From Kitasatospora aureofaciens (GTDB taxonomy: Bacteria > Actinomycetota > Actinomycetes > Streptomycetales > Streptomycetaceae): a stretch of 64,000 nt of DNA. Shown here in pieces: positions 18,029 through 26,359 of the stretch (position 1 is the stretch's first letter; each line of letters begins with the position of its first letter). The position numbers and the translations under genes were made by a program. Where the stretch lies: contig NZ_JPRF03000013.1 in assembly GCF_001188955.3 (NCBI RefSeq), forward strand, positions 1 through 64,000, read 5' to 3'. The notes below the pieces were generated by a model that saw only the letters and a list, made by a program, of their open reading frames with translations, did no database searches and was not told where the DNA came from.

Positions 18029-18060
18029 GGGCCCCGGAGAGCAACCGCCCTCCGGGGCCC
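18029..18060 (-). terminator. hairpin terminator after malR
   Basis: Perfect 10-bp inverted repeat GGGCCCCGGA / TCCGGGGCCC, 25 bp past the end of the LacI-family gene on the minus strand; end of the mal operon. Confidence 0.75.
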
Positions 18061-18085
18061 GTCAGTTGGTACCTACGGCCGCGGC

Positions 18086-19105
18086 TCAGCGCGCACAGGC
18101 CCCCGTGGAGCCCCGCATCACCAGCTCCGGCTGGAACATGAACTCCCCGCGCTGGGCGGCGTTCCCGCCGACCTCCTCCAGCAGCGCGTCCACCGCCGCC
18201 GTCGCCATCGCCTCGACCGGCTGGCGGATCGTGGTCAACGGCGGCTCGGTGAAGGCGATCAGCGGCGAGTCGTCGAAGCCGACCACCGACACGTCGTGCG
18301 GCACCGACAGCCCGCGCTGCCGCACCGCCCGGATCGCCCCGAGCGCCATCATGTCGCTCCCGCAGACGATCGCCGTGCAGCCCTTGTCGAGCAGCGCGCC
18401 GGCTGCCGCGTGCCCGCCCTCCACGCTGAACAGCGTGTGGTGGACGAGGCCTTCCGCCTCCTCCTGCCCCAGCCCGAGCACCTCTCGCATCGCCGCCGTG
18501 AAGCCCTCGATCTTGCGCAGCACCGGCACGTACCGCCGCTGCCCGACCGCCAGGCCGATCCGCTCGTGCCCGAGTTCGGCCAGGTGCTGGACGGCCATCC
18601 ACATCGCGGACCGGTCGTCCGGCGAGATGAACGGCGCGTCGATCTTCTCGCTGAAGCCGTTGATCAGCACGAACGGCACCCCGCGCCCGGCCAGCCGGGC
18701 GTAGCGGTCGTGGTCGGCCGTGGAGTCGGCGTGCAGCCCGGAGACGAAGACGATGCCCGCCACGCCCCGGTCGACCAGCATCTCGACCAGTTCGTCCTCG
18801 GTGGACCCGCCCGGGGTCTGGGTGCACAGCACCGGCGTGAAGCCGTGCCGGCTGAGCACCTGCTCGATCACCTGCGCCAGCGCGGGGAAGATCGGGTTGC
18901 TCAGCTCCGGCGTGATCAGCCCGATCAGCCCGGCACTGCGCTGGCGCAGCCGGGTCGGCCGCTCGTAGCCGAGCACGTCCAGCGCCGCCAGGACGGTCTG
19001 CCTGGTGGCGGCGGAGACGTTCGCCTTGCCGTTGAGCACGCGGGAGACGGTGGCTTCGCTGACCCCCGCCTGTGCCGCGATGTCTGAGAGTCGCGCCGTA
19101 GTCAC
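18086..19105 (-). CDS. malR: LacI family regulator (MalR-like)
   Basis: A 339-residue repressor. The N-terminal LacI HTH is textbook: LSDIAAQAGVSEATVSRVLNG. The remainder is the sugar-binding dimerisation fold with VVGFDDSPLIAFTEPPLTTI. Start is GTG at 19105 because the HTH begins six codons in; an upstream GTG/ATG at 19129 overlaps the preceding gene. It is the last gene of a minus-strand malE-malF-malG-aglA-malR run, only 25 bp after aglA. Expected to bind CTTGCAG inverted repeats such as 24344-24364 and to release them with maltose or maltodextrin. Confidence 0.88.
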   Translation of the reverse strand: MTTARLSDIAAQAGVSEATVSRVLNGKANVSAATRQTVLAALDVLGYERPTRLRQRSAGLIGLITPELSNPIFPALAQVIEQVLSRHGFTPVLCTQTPGGSTEDELVEMLVDRGVAGIVFVSGLHADSTADHDRYARLAGRGVPFVLINGFSEKIDAPFISPDDRSAMWMAVQHLAELGHERIGLAVGQRRYVPVLRKIEGFTAAMREVLGLGQEEAEGLVHHTLFSVEGGHAAAGALLDKGCTAIVCGSDMMALGAIRAVRQRGLSVPHDVSVVGFDDSPLIAFTEPPLTTIRQPVEAMATAAVDALLEEVGGNAAQRGEFMFQPELVMRGSTGACAR

Positions 19106-19130
19106 GGTCCCAGAGCCTATTGCAACCACG

Positions 19131-20846
19131 TCAGACCGCCCACCAGCCGGTGGCGTCCGGAGCGAGCACCGTCTCGCCGCCGTCCACCACGAGTTCGGTC
19201 GAGGCGAGCAGCAGCCGGCCCGGGGCGGGGATCCGCACCGGCTCGCCGGTGGTGTTCACCGTGCAGGCGAAGGAGCCGCGCCGGAAGACGAGGGTGCCCT
19301 CGGGGCTGTCCAGCCACTCGACCTCGGTGCCGGCGCCGAGGTCGGGCTGTGCCCGTCGGACGGCCAGCGCGCTGCGGTAGAGCTCCAGGGTGGAGGACGG
19401 GTCGCCGGTCTGCGCCTCGACGCTCAGTTCGGCCCACTCGGCCGGCTGCGGCAGCCAGGACGGCCCGCCCGCGACCGGCCCGAAGCCGTACGGGGCCTCG
19501 GTGCCGGACCACGGGATCGGGACGCGGCAGCCGTCGCGGTAGCCGTCCTGGCCGGCCTGGCGGAAGAAGGACGGGTCCTGGCGGACCTCGTCCGGCAGGT
19601 CCGTGACGTCCGGCAGGCCGAGCTCCTCGCCCTGGTAGACGTACGCGGAGCCGGGCAGCGCGAGCATCAGCAGGGTGGCGGCACGGGCGCGGCGCAGGCC
19701 GAGCTCGCGGTCGCCGGGGGTGCGGATCTGGGTGCCGAGGCCGGGCTCGTTGGCGAAGCGGGTGGCGTGCCGGGTGACGTCGTGGTTGGACAGCACCCAG
19801 GTGGTGGGGGCGTCGACCGGACGCATCGAGTCGAGCGAGAGGTCGATCACCTCCCGCAGCGCGGCGGCGTCCCAGTCGGTGCCCAGGTACTGGAAGTTGA
19901 AGGCCTGGTGCAGCTCGTCGGGGCGGACGTAGTTCGCGGTGCGCTGGACGGTCGGGGTCCAGGCCTCGGCGACGCCGATCCGCTGGCCCGGGTACTCGTC
20001 GAGGATCCGGCGCCAGCTGCGGTAGATCTCGTGCACGCCGTCCTGGTCGAAGAACGGCATGACGTCGTTGCCGAGCAGCTTGAGCTGGTCGGCGCCGCCG
20101 AGGTCGGGCAGGCCGGGGGCCTTGACCAGGCCGTGGGCGACGTCGATGCGGAAGCCGTCCACGCCCATGTCCAGCCAGAACCGCAGGATCGAGCGGAACT
20201 CGTCGGCGACCGCCGGGTTCTCCCAGTTGAAGTCGGGCTGCTCCGGGGCGAACAGGTGCAGGTACCAGTCGCCGGGGGTGCCGTCAGGGTTCTCGGTGCG
20301 GGTCCAGGCGGGGCCGCCGAAGATGGACTCCCAGTCGTTGGGCGGCAGTTCGCCCTGCTCACCCTTGCCGGGGCGGAAGTGGTACCGCTCGCGCAGCGGG
20401 GAGCCGGGGCCCTCGCGCAGGGCGCGCTGGAACCACTCGTGCTGGTCCGACGAGTGGTTGGGGACGAGGTCGACGATGATCCGCAGGCCCAGCTGGTGGG
20501 CGTCGCGGATCAGCGCGTCGGCGTCCAACAGGGTGCCGAACATCGGGTCCACGGCGCGGTAGTCGGCGACGTCGTACCCGGCGTCGGCCTGCGGCGAGGC
20601 GTAGAAGGGGGAGAGCCAGACGGCGTCCACGCCGAGGTCGCGCAGGTACGGCAGGCGGCTGCGGATGCCGGGCAGGTCGCCCATGCCGTCGCCGTTGGAG
20701 TCGGCGAAGCTGCGCGGGTACACCTGGTAGATGACCGCGTCCCGCCACCAGCCTCTGGACGCGCCGCCAGTCACAGGAGCCAGCGGGGCCGCCTCGTGAG
20801 CGGTGTCGGCGGCAGGCCGGGAGGTGTCGGCCAGGTTCTGGGTCAT
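19131..20846 (-). CDS. GH13 alpha-glucosidase (AglA-like)
   Basis: A 571-residue glycoside hydrolase family 13 enzyme. Conserved regions in order: DLVPNHSSDQHEWF, GFRIDVAHG (nucleophile Asp), a general acid in GVAEAW and the transition-state Asp in VLSNHDVTRH. No signal peptide, so it acts inside the cell on imported maltodextrin. Start at 20846; a longer frame adds a poorly conserved leader. Encoded after malG with a 55-bp gap. Confidence 0.9.
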   Translation of the reverse strand: MTQNLADTSRPAADTAHEAAPLAPVTGGASRGWWRDAVIYQVYPRSFADSNGDGMGDLPGIRSRLPYLRDLGVDAVWLSPFYASPQADAGYDVADYRAVDPMFGTLLDADALIRDAHQLGLRIIVDLVPNHSSDQHEWFQRALREGPGSPLRERYHFRPGKGEQGELPPNDWESIFGGPAWTRTENPDGTPGDWYLHLFAPEQPDFNWENPAVADEFRSILRFWLDMGVDGFRIDVAHGLVKAPGLPDLGGADQLKLLGNDVMPFFDQDGVHEIYRSWRRILDEYPGQRIGVAEAWTPTVQRTANYVRPDELHQAFNFQYLGTDWDAAALREVIDLSLDSMRPVDAPTTWVLSNHDVTRHATRFANEPGLGTQIRTPGDRELGLRRARAATLLMLALPGSAYVYQGEELGLPDVTDLPDEVRQDPSFFRQAGQDGYRDGCRVPIPWSGTEAPYGFGPVAGGPSWLPQPAEWAELSVEAQTGDPSSTLELYRSALAVRRAQPDLGAGTEVEWLDSPEGTLVFRRGSFACTVNTTGEPVRIPAPGRLLLASTELVVDGGETVLAPDATGWWAV

Positions 20847-20901
20847 GGACGGAATCCCTTGGGGACTAGAGGAGCGAGGAGCGCTGAGGGGTGCGGGAGC
20901 G

Positions 20902-21807
20902 TTACGACTTGGAGGCACCGGCGGTCAGGCCGGTGACCAGGTGGCGCTGCACCAGGTAGAAGAAGGCCGCGGACGGGATCGCGATCAGCACCGCCGTGGC
21001 AGCCATCAGGTTCCACTGGGCGTCGTGCTCGCTGACGAAGCTCTGCAGGCCGACGGCCAGCGTGTACTTGTCGGAGCTGAGCATGAAGGTGGAGGCGAAC
21101 GGCACCTCGGCCCAGTAGGTGAGGAAGGAGTAGAAGGCGGCAACCGCCAGGCCCGGGCGGGCGAGCGGCAGCACCAGCCGCCAGAAGGTGCCGAAGGGGC
21201 TGAGCCCGTCGACCCGGCCGGCCTCGTCGATCTCCACCGGGATGGTGTCGAAGTAGCCCTTCAGCAGCCAGGCGCAGTACGGCACGGTGGTGGTCGAGTA
21301 CACCAGGATCAGGCCGGTGTAGCTGTCCAGCAGCCCGAGTTCGGAGAGCATCGTGTACATCGGCACGATCAGCACCGCGATCGGGAACATCTGGGTGACC
21401 AGCAGCGACCACATCAGCGGCTTGTGCCCGGGGAACTTCATCCGGGAGACGGCGTAGCCGGTGGTGGCGGCCAGCAGCACGCCGAACACGGTGGTGACGC
21501 CGGAGACCAGCAGGGCGTTGCCGAACCAGGTGAAGAAGTCGGTGTCGGCCAGCACGTGCTGGTAGTTCGACAGCGTGAGCTTGCCGAAGATCTGGCCCGG
21601 GTGGAGGTAGTCGGTCTTGTCCGGTCCGAGCGAGACGAAGAGGATCCAGCCGACCGGGAACAGCGCGATCAGGCTGGCCAGGATCAGGACGCCGTGGGAC
21701 AGCGCCTTGGACAGCGGGCTGCTCTCGCCGCGCGGCCGGAACTTGGCCGGCCGGGCGGCCGGGACCGCGGTCGCCGCGGCGGCGGGGCGTTCGGTGGTGG
21801 TGCTCAT
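20902..21807 (-). CDS. malG: maltose/maltodextrin ABC permease MalG
   Basis: A 301-residue inner-membrane permease with about six spans. The EAA loop that docks the ATPase is IDEAGRVDGLSPFGTFWRLVLPLARPG. Second permease of the importer, 39 bp downstream of malF. No ATPase gene is in the operon; in streptomycetes such importers use the shared MsiK ATPase encoded elsewhere. Confidence 0.9.
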   Translation of the reverse strand: MSTTTERPAAAATAVPAARPAKFRPRGESSPLSKALSHGVLILASLIALFPVGWILFVSLGPDKTDYLHPGQIFGKLTLSNYQHVLADTDFFTWFGNALLVSGVTTVFGVLLAATTGYAVSRMKFPGHKPLMWSLLVTQMFPIAVLIVPMYTMLSELGLLDSYTGLILVYSTTTVPYCAWLLKGYFDTIPVEIDEAGRVDGLSPFGTFWRLVLPLARPGLAVAAFYSFLTYWAEVPFASTFMLSSDKYTLAVGLQSFVSEHDAQWNLMAATAVLIAIPSAAFFYLVQRHLVTGLTAGASKS

Positions 21808-21846
21808 CGGGTTACCTGCCTTCGTGGGTCAACTGGGTCCGGGGCC

Positions 21847-22848
21847 TCAGCCGTTGGCCTGCTCGTTGCGGGCGAGCCAGCGCCGGTAGAAGGCGGTGAA
21901 GACGATCAGGATGGACAGCAGGATCACGCCGTACGAGGCGGACTGCGCGAAGTCCTGGGGGATCTGGCCGAAGGCGAGGCGGTAGGCCCAGGTGACCAGC
22001 AGCTGGGCGTCGGGCGCGCCCTTGCCGAACAGCAGGAAGATGACGTTGAACTGGTTGAACGTCCAGATCACGCCGAGCAGCACGACGGTGGAGGAGACGC
22101 TGCGCAGCCCGGGCAGGGTGATGTGGCGGAACTGCTGCCAGCGGGTGGCGCCGTCCATCTCGGCGGCCTCGTACAGCTCGGCCGGGATCGACTGCAGGCC
22201 GCCGAGCAGCGAGATCATCATGAACGGCACGCCGGCCCAGGTGTTGACCAGGATCGCGGCCGCCTTCTGCGCCCACGGGTCGGTGAGCCAGCCGGGCTCG
22301 GGCAGGTGCAGGCCCGACAGCACGGTGTTGACGACGCCGCCGTCGGAGAGCATCAGGCGCCAGGAGAAGACTGTGACGAAGGTCGGTACGGCCCACGGGA
22401 GGATGAGCAGCATCCGGTAGGCGGCGCGTCCGCGCAGCTTCTTGTTGAGCAGGACGGCGAGGCCGAGGCCGAGGGTGTAGTGCAGGCAGACGCAGATGAC
22501 CGTCCAGGCGATGGTCCACACGAAGTGGGACCAGAACCGGTCGTACGAGCCGGGGCCCCAGAGGATGTCGGCGTAGTTGTGGAAGCCGATGTACTGGTAG
22601 CTGGCCGGGATCTCGTTGACGCCGATGTGGCGGGCGACGTTGAGGCTGTTGGCGTCGGTGAGGGTCAGCCAGATGCCCTGGACGAGCGGGTAGAACACCA
22701 GGACGCCGAGCACCAGCACGACCGGGGCGATCATCGCGTAGGCGTACCAGTGCCTGGCGTAGGAGCGCTTGAGGCGTTCCAGCAGGCCCGGACGCTGATC
22801 GCGCTCCCGGCTGCCCTTGCCGGTGGCGCCCTGCACGGCGACTGACAT
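21847..22848 (-). CDS. malF: maltose/maltodextrin ABC permease MalF
   Basis: A 333-residue permease. A cytoplasmic N-terminal tail rich in charge is followed by spans and the EAA loop LYEAAEMDGATRWQQFRHITLPGL. A large extracytoplasmic loop lies after the first span, as in short MalF forms of actinobacteria. Start at 22848; an ATG three codons upstream is possible. Confidence 0.9.
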   Translation of the reverse strand: MSVAVQGATGKGSRERDQRPGLLERLKRSYARHWYAYAMIAPVVLVLGVLVFYPLVQGIWLTLTDANSLNVARHIGVNEIPASYQYIGFHNYADILWGPGSYDRFWSHFVWTIAWTVICVCLHYTLGLGLAVLLNKKLRGRAAYRMLLILPWAVPTFVTVFSWRLMLSDGGVVNTVLSGLHLPEPGWLTDPWAQKAAAILVNTWAGVPFMMISLLGGLQSIPAELYEAAEMDGATRWQQFRHITLPGLRSVSSTVVLLGVIWTFNQFNVIFLLFGKGAPDAQLLVTWAYRLAFGQIPQDFAQSASYGVILLSILIVFTAFYRRWLARNEQANG

Positions 22849-22927
22849 CGTTTGCACCTTCTCGGGGGGAAGTCTCGGGGGAGCCGACGGCCCGGCCCGC
22901 CGGTGTCGGCGGGCCGGGCTGCGGGGA

Positions 22928-24208
22928 CTACTTGGCGAAGCCCGGCAGGAGCTTGGCGTAGTCCGTGGCCACGGTGTTCAGCGCGTCCTGGGTGCTGGTG
23001 CCCTGGACGGCCTTGCCCAGGTTGGTGCCGAGCGAGTCGAACAGCGAGCCGTACTCGGGCAGTTCGGGGCGCGGCTTGGCGCTGCCGAGGATGGCCTGGA
23101 AGCCGGCGATGCCCGGGTCGGCCTTGACGTCGGCGGTGTAGGCGTCGGAGCGGGTCGGCAGGGTGGAGTTCTTCTGCGCGATGAAGGCCTGGCTCTCGGC
23201 CGAGGTCATGAAGGCGGCGAACTTCTCGGCGGCGGCCTTGTGGGCCTTGTCGGCACCTGCGTAGACGGCGATGTTGTGGCCGCCGGTGGGGGCACCGGCC
23301 TTGCCGCCGGAGCCGGCCGGGACGGGGGCGATGCCGAGGTTCTTCTTGTCGGCGAAGGCGGAGCCCTTGTAGATGTTGGTGATCTCCCAGGGGCCCTGGA
23401 TGATCGCCGCGACCTTGCCGCTGTTGAAGGCGTCCATCATGTGGGCGTAGGCGTCGGTGGTGACGTCGGCCTTGGCCGTGCCGGGCGAGGTGAACATCGA
23501 CTTGTAGGTCTCGATGCCCTTGACGGCCTCGGGCGAGGTGATGGTGATCTTCTTGTTGGCGGCGTCGACGGTGTCGGTGCCCTCGCCGAACAGGAACGGC
23601 ATCGCGTAGTAGCCGTCGGCGGCCTTCAGCCAGAAGCCGTCGACGCCCGCCTTGTCCTTGATGGTGGCGGCGTCGGTCTTCAGCTCGTCCCAGGTCTTGG
23701 GGGCGTCGGTGATGCCGGCCTTGGCGAACAGGTCCTTGTTGTAGAGGAAGCCGAGGGTGTCGGTGACCAGCGGGACGCCGTACAGCTTGCCGTCGTACTT
23801 GGCCTGCTGGATCAGGCTGGGCTGGAAGGCGGAGGTGTCGGCGGCGGCCGGGGTGCCGTCCAGCGGCTCCAGGAAGCCGGCCTTGGCGAAGGCGGCGGTC
23901 CAGCCGACGTCGGAGCGGAACACGTCCGGTGCGCCCTTGGCCCCCATGGCCGTCTGCAGCTTGTTCTGGGCCTGGTCGAACGGCACGTTGACGAAGTTGA
24001 CCTTGATGTTCGGGTTGGCCGCCTCGAACTTCTTGGCCAGTTCCTGGTAGTTCGGAGCCTCGTTGGTGGCGTTCGACGTGTCCCAGTACGTGAGGGTGAC
24101 CGGGCCGTCGGCCTTGCTGTCCGAGCCGGAGCCGCCACTGCTGCCACAGGCAGCCATCGAGACCGCGAGGGCCACAACGAGGGCAGAGGCCGCGATGCCA
24201 CGCCGCAT
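22928..24208 (-). CDS. malE: maltose/maltodextrin-binding lipoprotein MalE
   Basis: A 426-residue extracellular solute-binding protein, family 1. The signal peptide ends in the lipobox MAAC with the lipidated cysteine at residue 21, followed by a Gly/Ser linker. Typical features include TLTYWDTS at the mature start and SGKVAAIIQGPWEI in the middle. First gene of the mal operon, with the MalR operator about 135-155 bp upstream of its start. Confidence 0.92.
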   Translation of the reverse strand: MRRGIAASALVVALAVSMAACGSSGGSGSDSKADGPVTLTYWDTSNATNEAPNYQELAKKFEAANPNIKVNFVNVPFDQAQNKLQTAMGAKGAPDVFRSDVGWTAAFAKAGFLEPLDGTPAAADTSAFQPSLIQQAKYDGKLYGVPLVTDTLGFLYNKDLFAKAGITDAPKTWDELKTDAATIKDKAGVDGFWLKAADGYYAMPFLFGEGTDTVDAANKKITITSPEAVKGIETYKSMFTSPGTAKADVTTDAYAHMMDAFNSGKVAAIIQGPWEITNIYKGSAFADKKNLGIAPVPAGSGGKAGAPTGGHNIAVYAGADKAHKAAAEKFAAFMTSAESQAFIAQKNSTLPTRSDAYTADVKADPGIAGFQAILGSAKPRPELPEYGSLFDSLGTNLGKAVQGTSTQDALNTVATDYAKLLPGFAK

Positions 24209-24343
24209 GAGAACTCCTTGGGAGGGTGGGGGTGCCCGAGATGTTCGGAGACAGGCGCATAATGGCTGCCTCGTGCCGACCGCACCGTTGCTGCCGTCGG
24301 GCTCGGAAGGAAGTTAACAGCGGCGCAACAGTGACGGAAAGTC

Positions 24344-24364
24344 CTTGCAGCAAGTTTCTGCAAG
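24344..24364. promoter_or_regulatory. MalR operator
   Basis: CTTGCAG, seven bases, CTGCAAG: a perfect inverted repeat of the CTTGCAG box described for Streptomyces MalR/Reg1. A further single CTTGCAG lies at 24500-24506, 13 bp before the divergent GNAT gene. The rest of the 310-bp gap (24209-24518) holds only promoter sequence, including TTGACA on the plus strand at 24413. Confidence 0.75.
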
Positions 24365-24518
24365 AAACGGCGATCGTTACTCCCGCGTGTCCTGGACGTG
24401 GCCGTGCGGTAGTTGACAGTGCGGTGCAATGTCCGACTTCGTCCGTTTCCACCCCGGTGCGGGGTGGCCGACGCGACCACCCTGGGTGGCCGAAAGGCGC
24501 TTGCAGCAGACTGGACGG

Positions 24519-25031
24519 ATGCGCATCAGAGCCGTCACCGAGGACGAACTGCCCCTGCTGGGCGAACTGGAGCGGGCCGCCGGGGCCCCCTTCGCCGAGA
24601 TCGGGATGCCGGAGATCGCCGAGGACGAACCCCCCGCCCCGCAGGAGCTGGCCCGCTACCTGGAGCACGGCACCGCGCTGGTCGCCGAGGCCCCCGACGG
24701 AACCGTCGCCGGCTACCTGCTGGCCGAGCCGGTGGACGGCGCACTGCACGTCGAACAGGTCTCGGTCCACCCCGACCACGCGCGCCGGGGCATCGGCCGG
24801 GCGCTGATCGAGCACCTCGCCGAGGGCACCGACGCCCCCGCGCTCACCCTGACCACCTTCGCGGACGTCCCGTGGAACGCCCCCTACTACGCCCGCTGCG
24901 GATTCCGCCCGCTGGCCGACGCCGAGCTCACCCCCGGCCTGCGCGAGATCCGCCGCAAGGAGGCCGAGCACGGCCTCGACCGCTGGCCCCGGCTCTGCAT
25001 GCGGCGGGACCTCGTCCGACGGGTCAGCTGA
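24519..25031 (+). CDS. GNAT family N-acetyltransferase
   Basis: A 170-residue acetyl-CoA-dependent acetyltransferase. The acetyl-CoA binding motif A is VSVHPDHARRGIGRALIEHL, and the C-terminal strand NAPYYARCGFRPL is typical. Start at 24519 as the fold begins at once (MRIRAVTEDELP). Substrate unknown. A single MalR half-site lies 13 bp upstream, so an influence of MalR is possible but weakly supported. Its end overlaps the convergent galM gene by 8 bp. Confidence 0.85.
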   Translation: MRIRAVTEDELPLLGELERAAGAPFAEIGMPEIAEDEPPAPQELARYLEHGTALVAEAPDGTVAGYLLAEPVDGALHVEQVSVHPDHARRGIGRALIEHLAEGTDAPALTLTTFADVPWNAPYYARCGFRPLADAELTPGLREIRRKEAEHGLDRWPRLCMRRDLVRRVS

Positions 25032-26100
25032 CCCCCAGCCGCAGAACGGTGGTCGAGCGGAACTCCTCCTCCGGCCGCAGCTCCGTGCTCGGGAAGGCCG
25101 GGTGGTGCGGGGAGTCCGGGAAGTGCTGGGTCTCCAGCGCGATCCCGGCGAACGGCCCGTACGGGACCCCGCTCGCTCCGGTGACCGCGCCCTGGAACTT
25201 GTTCGCCGTGTAGACCTGGAGGCCCGGCTCGGTGGTCAGCACCTCCAGGGTGCGGCCGCTGACCGGGTCCTCCAGCAGCGCCGCCCGCGCCGGGCCGCCG
25301 CTCGCCGGGCGGGCGCGCAGCGCCCAGTTGTGGTCGTAGCCGCCCGGGCCGGCCAGCTGCGGGTGGTCGTCGTGCAGCGACTTGCCGATCGGGGTGGCCA
25401 CGGTGAAGTCGAAGGGCGTGCCGGCCACCGGCTCGGTCCGCCCGTACGGGATCTGCCGCTCGTCGGCCGGGGTGTACTCGTCGGCGTCCAGGGTGAGCAG
25501 GTGGCCCAGGACGTCACCGCTGCCCTCACCCGCGAGGTTGAAGTAGGCGTGGTTGGTCAGGTTGACGACGGTCGGCTTGTTGGTGACGGCCCGGTAGTCG
25601 ATCACCAGCTCGCCGCCCGCCCCCGGGGCGTACGACAGGGTGTAGGAGACGGTGACGTCCAGCGCGCCCGGGAAGCCCTGGTCGCCGTCCGGGCTGTGCA
25701 GCCGCAGCAGCACCCCGCCCTCGACCGGCTCGGCCGCCCACATCCGCTGAGCGAAGCCGTCCGGGCCGCCGTGGATGGTCATCCCGCCGCCGGTCGGGGC
25801 CAGCGGGTGGTTCTGGCCGTCGATGGTGACGCTGGAACCGTCGATCCGGTTGGCGTACCGGCCGACCACCGTGCCGTAGTGCCGCGCGGGGCCCAGGATC
25901 TGCGCCAACTCGTCGGTGGAAAGCAGCAGTTGGGCCGTACGACCGGACCGGTCCGGCCCGCTGAGGGTGTGCAGGGTGGCACCGAGGGTGAGCACGCTCG
26001 CCTCGTACGGACCGGCCGTCAGCGTCCAGCGCTGGATCGCCGCGCCCGCACCCGAGGGGTCGAGGGGTTCTCGGCGCACCGTGGTGGCCTCGCTCGGCAT
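25024..26100 (-). CDS. galM: aldose 1-epimerase
   Basis: A 358-residue mutarotase that interconverts alpha and beta sugars. Conserved segments: GRYANRID near the start, TIHGGPDGFAQRMW, NLTNHAYFNLAG with the catalytic His, and the catalytic Glu in IALETQHFPDSPHH near the C-terminus. Cytoplasmic. Start ATG 26100 with GAGGAG upstream. Near the mal region but on its own transcript. The 259-bp gap to the next gene (26101-26359) shows nothing I can name. Confidence 0.92.
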   Translation of the reverse strand: MPSEATTVRREPLDPSGAGAAIQRWTLTAGPYEASVLTLGATLHTLSGPDRSGRTAQLLLSTDELAQILGPARHYGTVVGRYANRIDGSSVTIDGQNHPLAPTGGGMTIHGGPDGFAQRMWAAEPVEGGVLLRLHSPDGDQGFPGALDVTVSYTLSYAPGAGGELVIDYRAVTNKPTVVNLTNHAYFNLAGEGSGDVLGHLLTLDADEYTPADERQIPYGRTEPVAGTPFDFTVATPIGKSLHDDHPQLAGPGGYDHNWALRARPASGGPARAALLEDPVSGRTLEVLTTEPGLQVYTANKFQGAVTGASGVPYGPFAGIALETQHFPDSPHHPAFPSTELRPEEEFRSTTVLRLGVS

Positions 26101-26359
26101 GGCCTGCTCCTCACTGGCGGCGGCAGTGCGCCACTTCCGCCCGGTCCCGGTCCGTCCAGGGAGCGTAGCGGCGGCCCCCGTGGTGTCCGTCAGCCTAGCG
26201 AGGGCGGCGCCCGCGGGGGCGCTTCCACGCCTCCGCGCGCCGCCCGAACGCTACCGGCCGCCGAACGCCAACGGCCGCCCGCCCCTCACGGCCGCTGCCC
26301 TGCTGCCCTCGGCGGGCCGTCTCGCCCGTCCGCAGGCCGTCGCCCTGCCGCGCGCGCCA

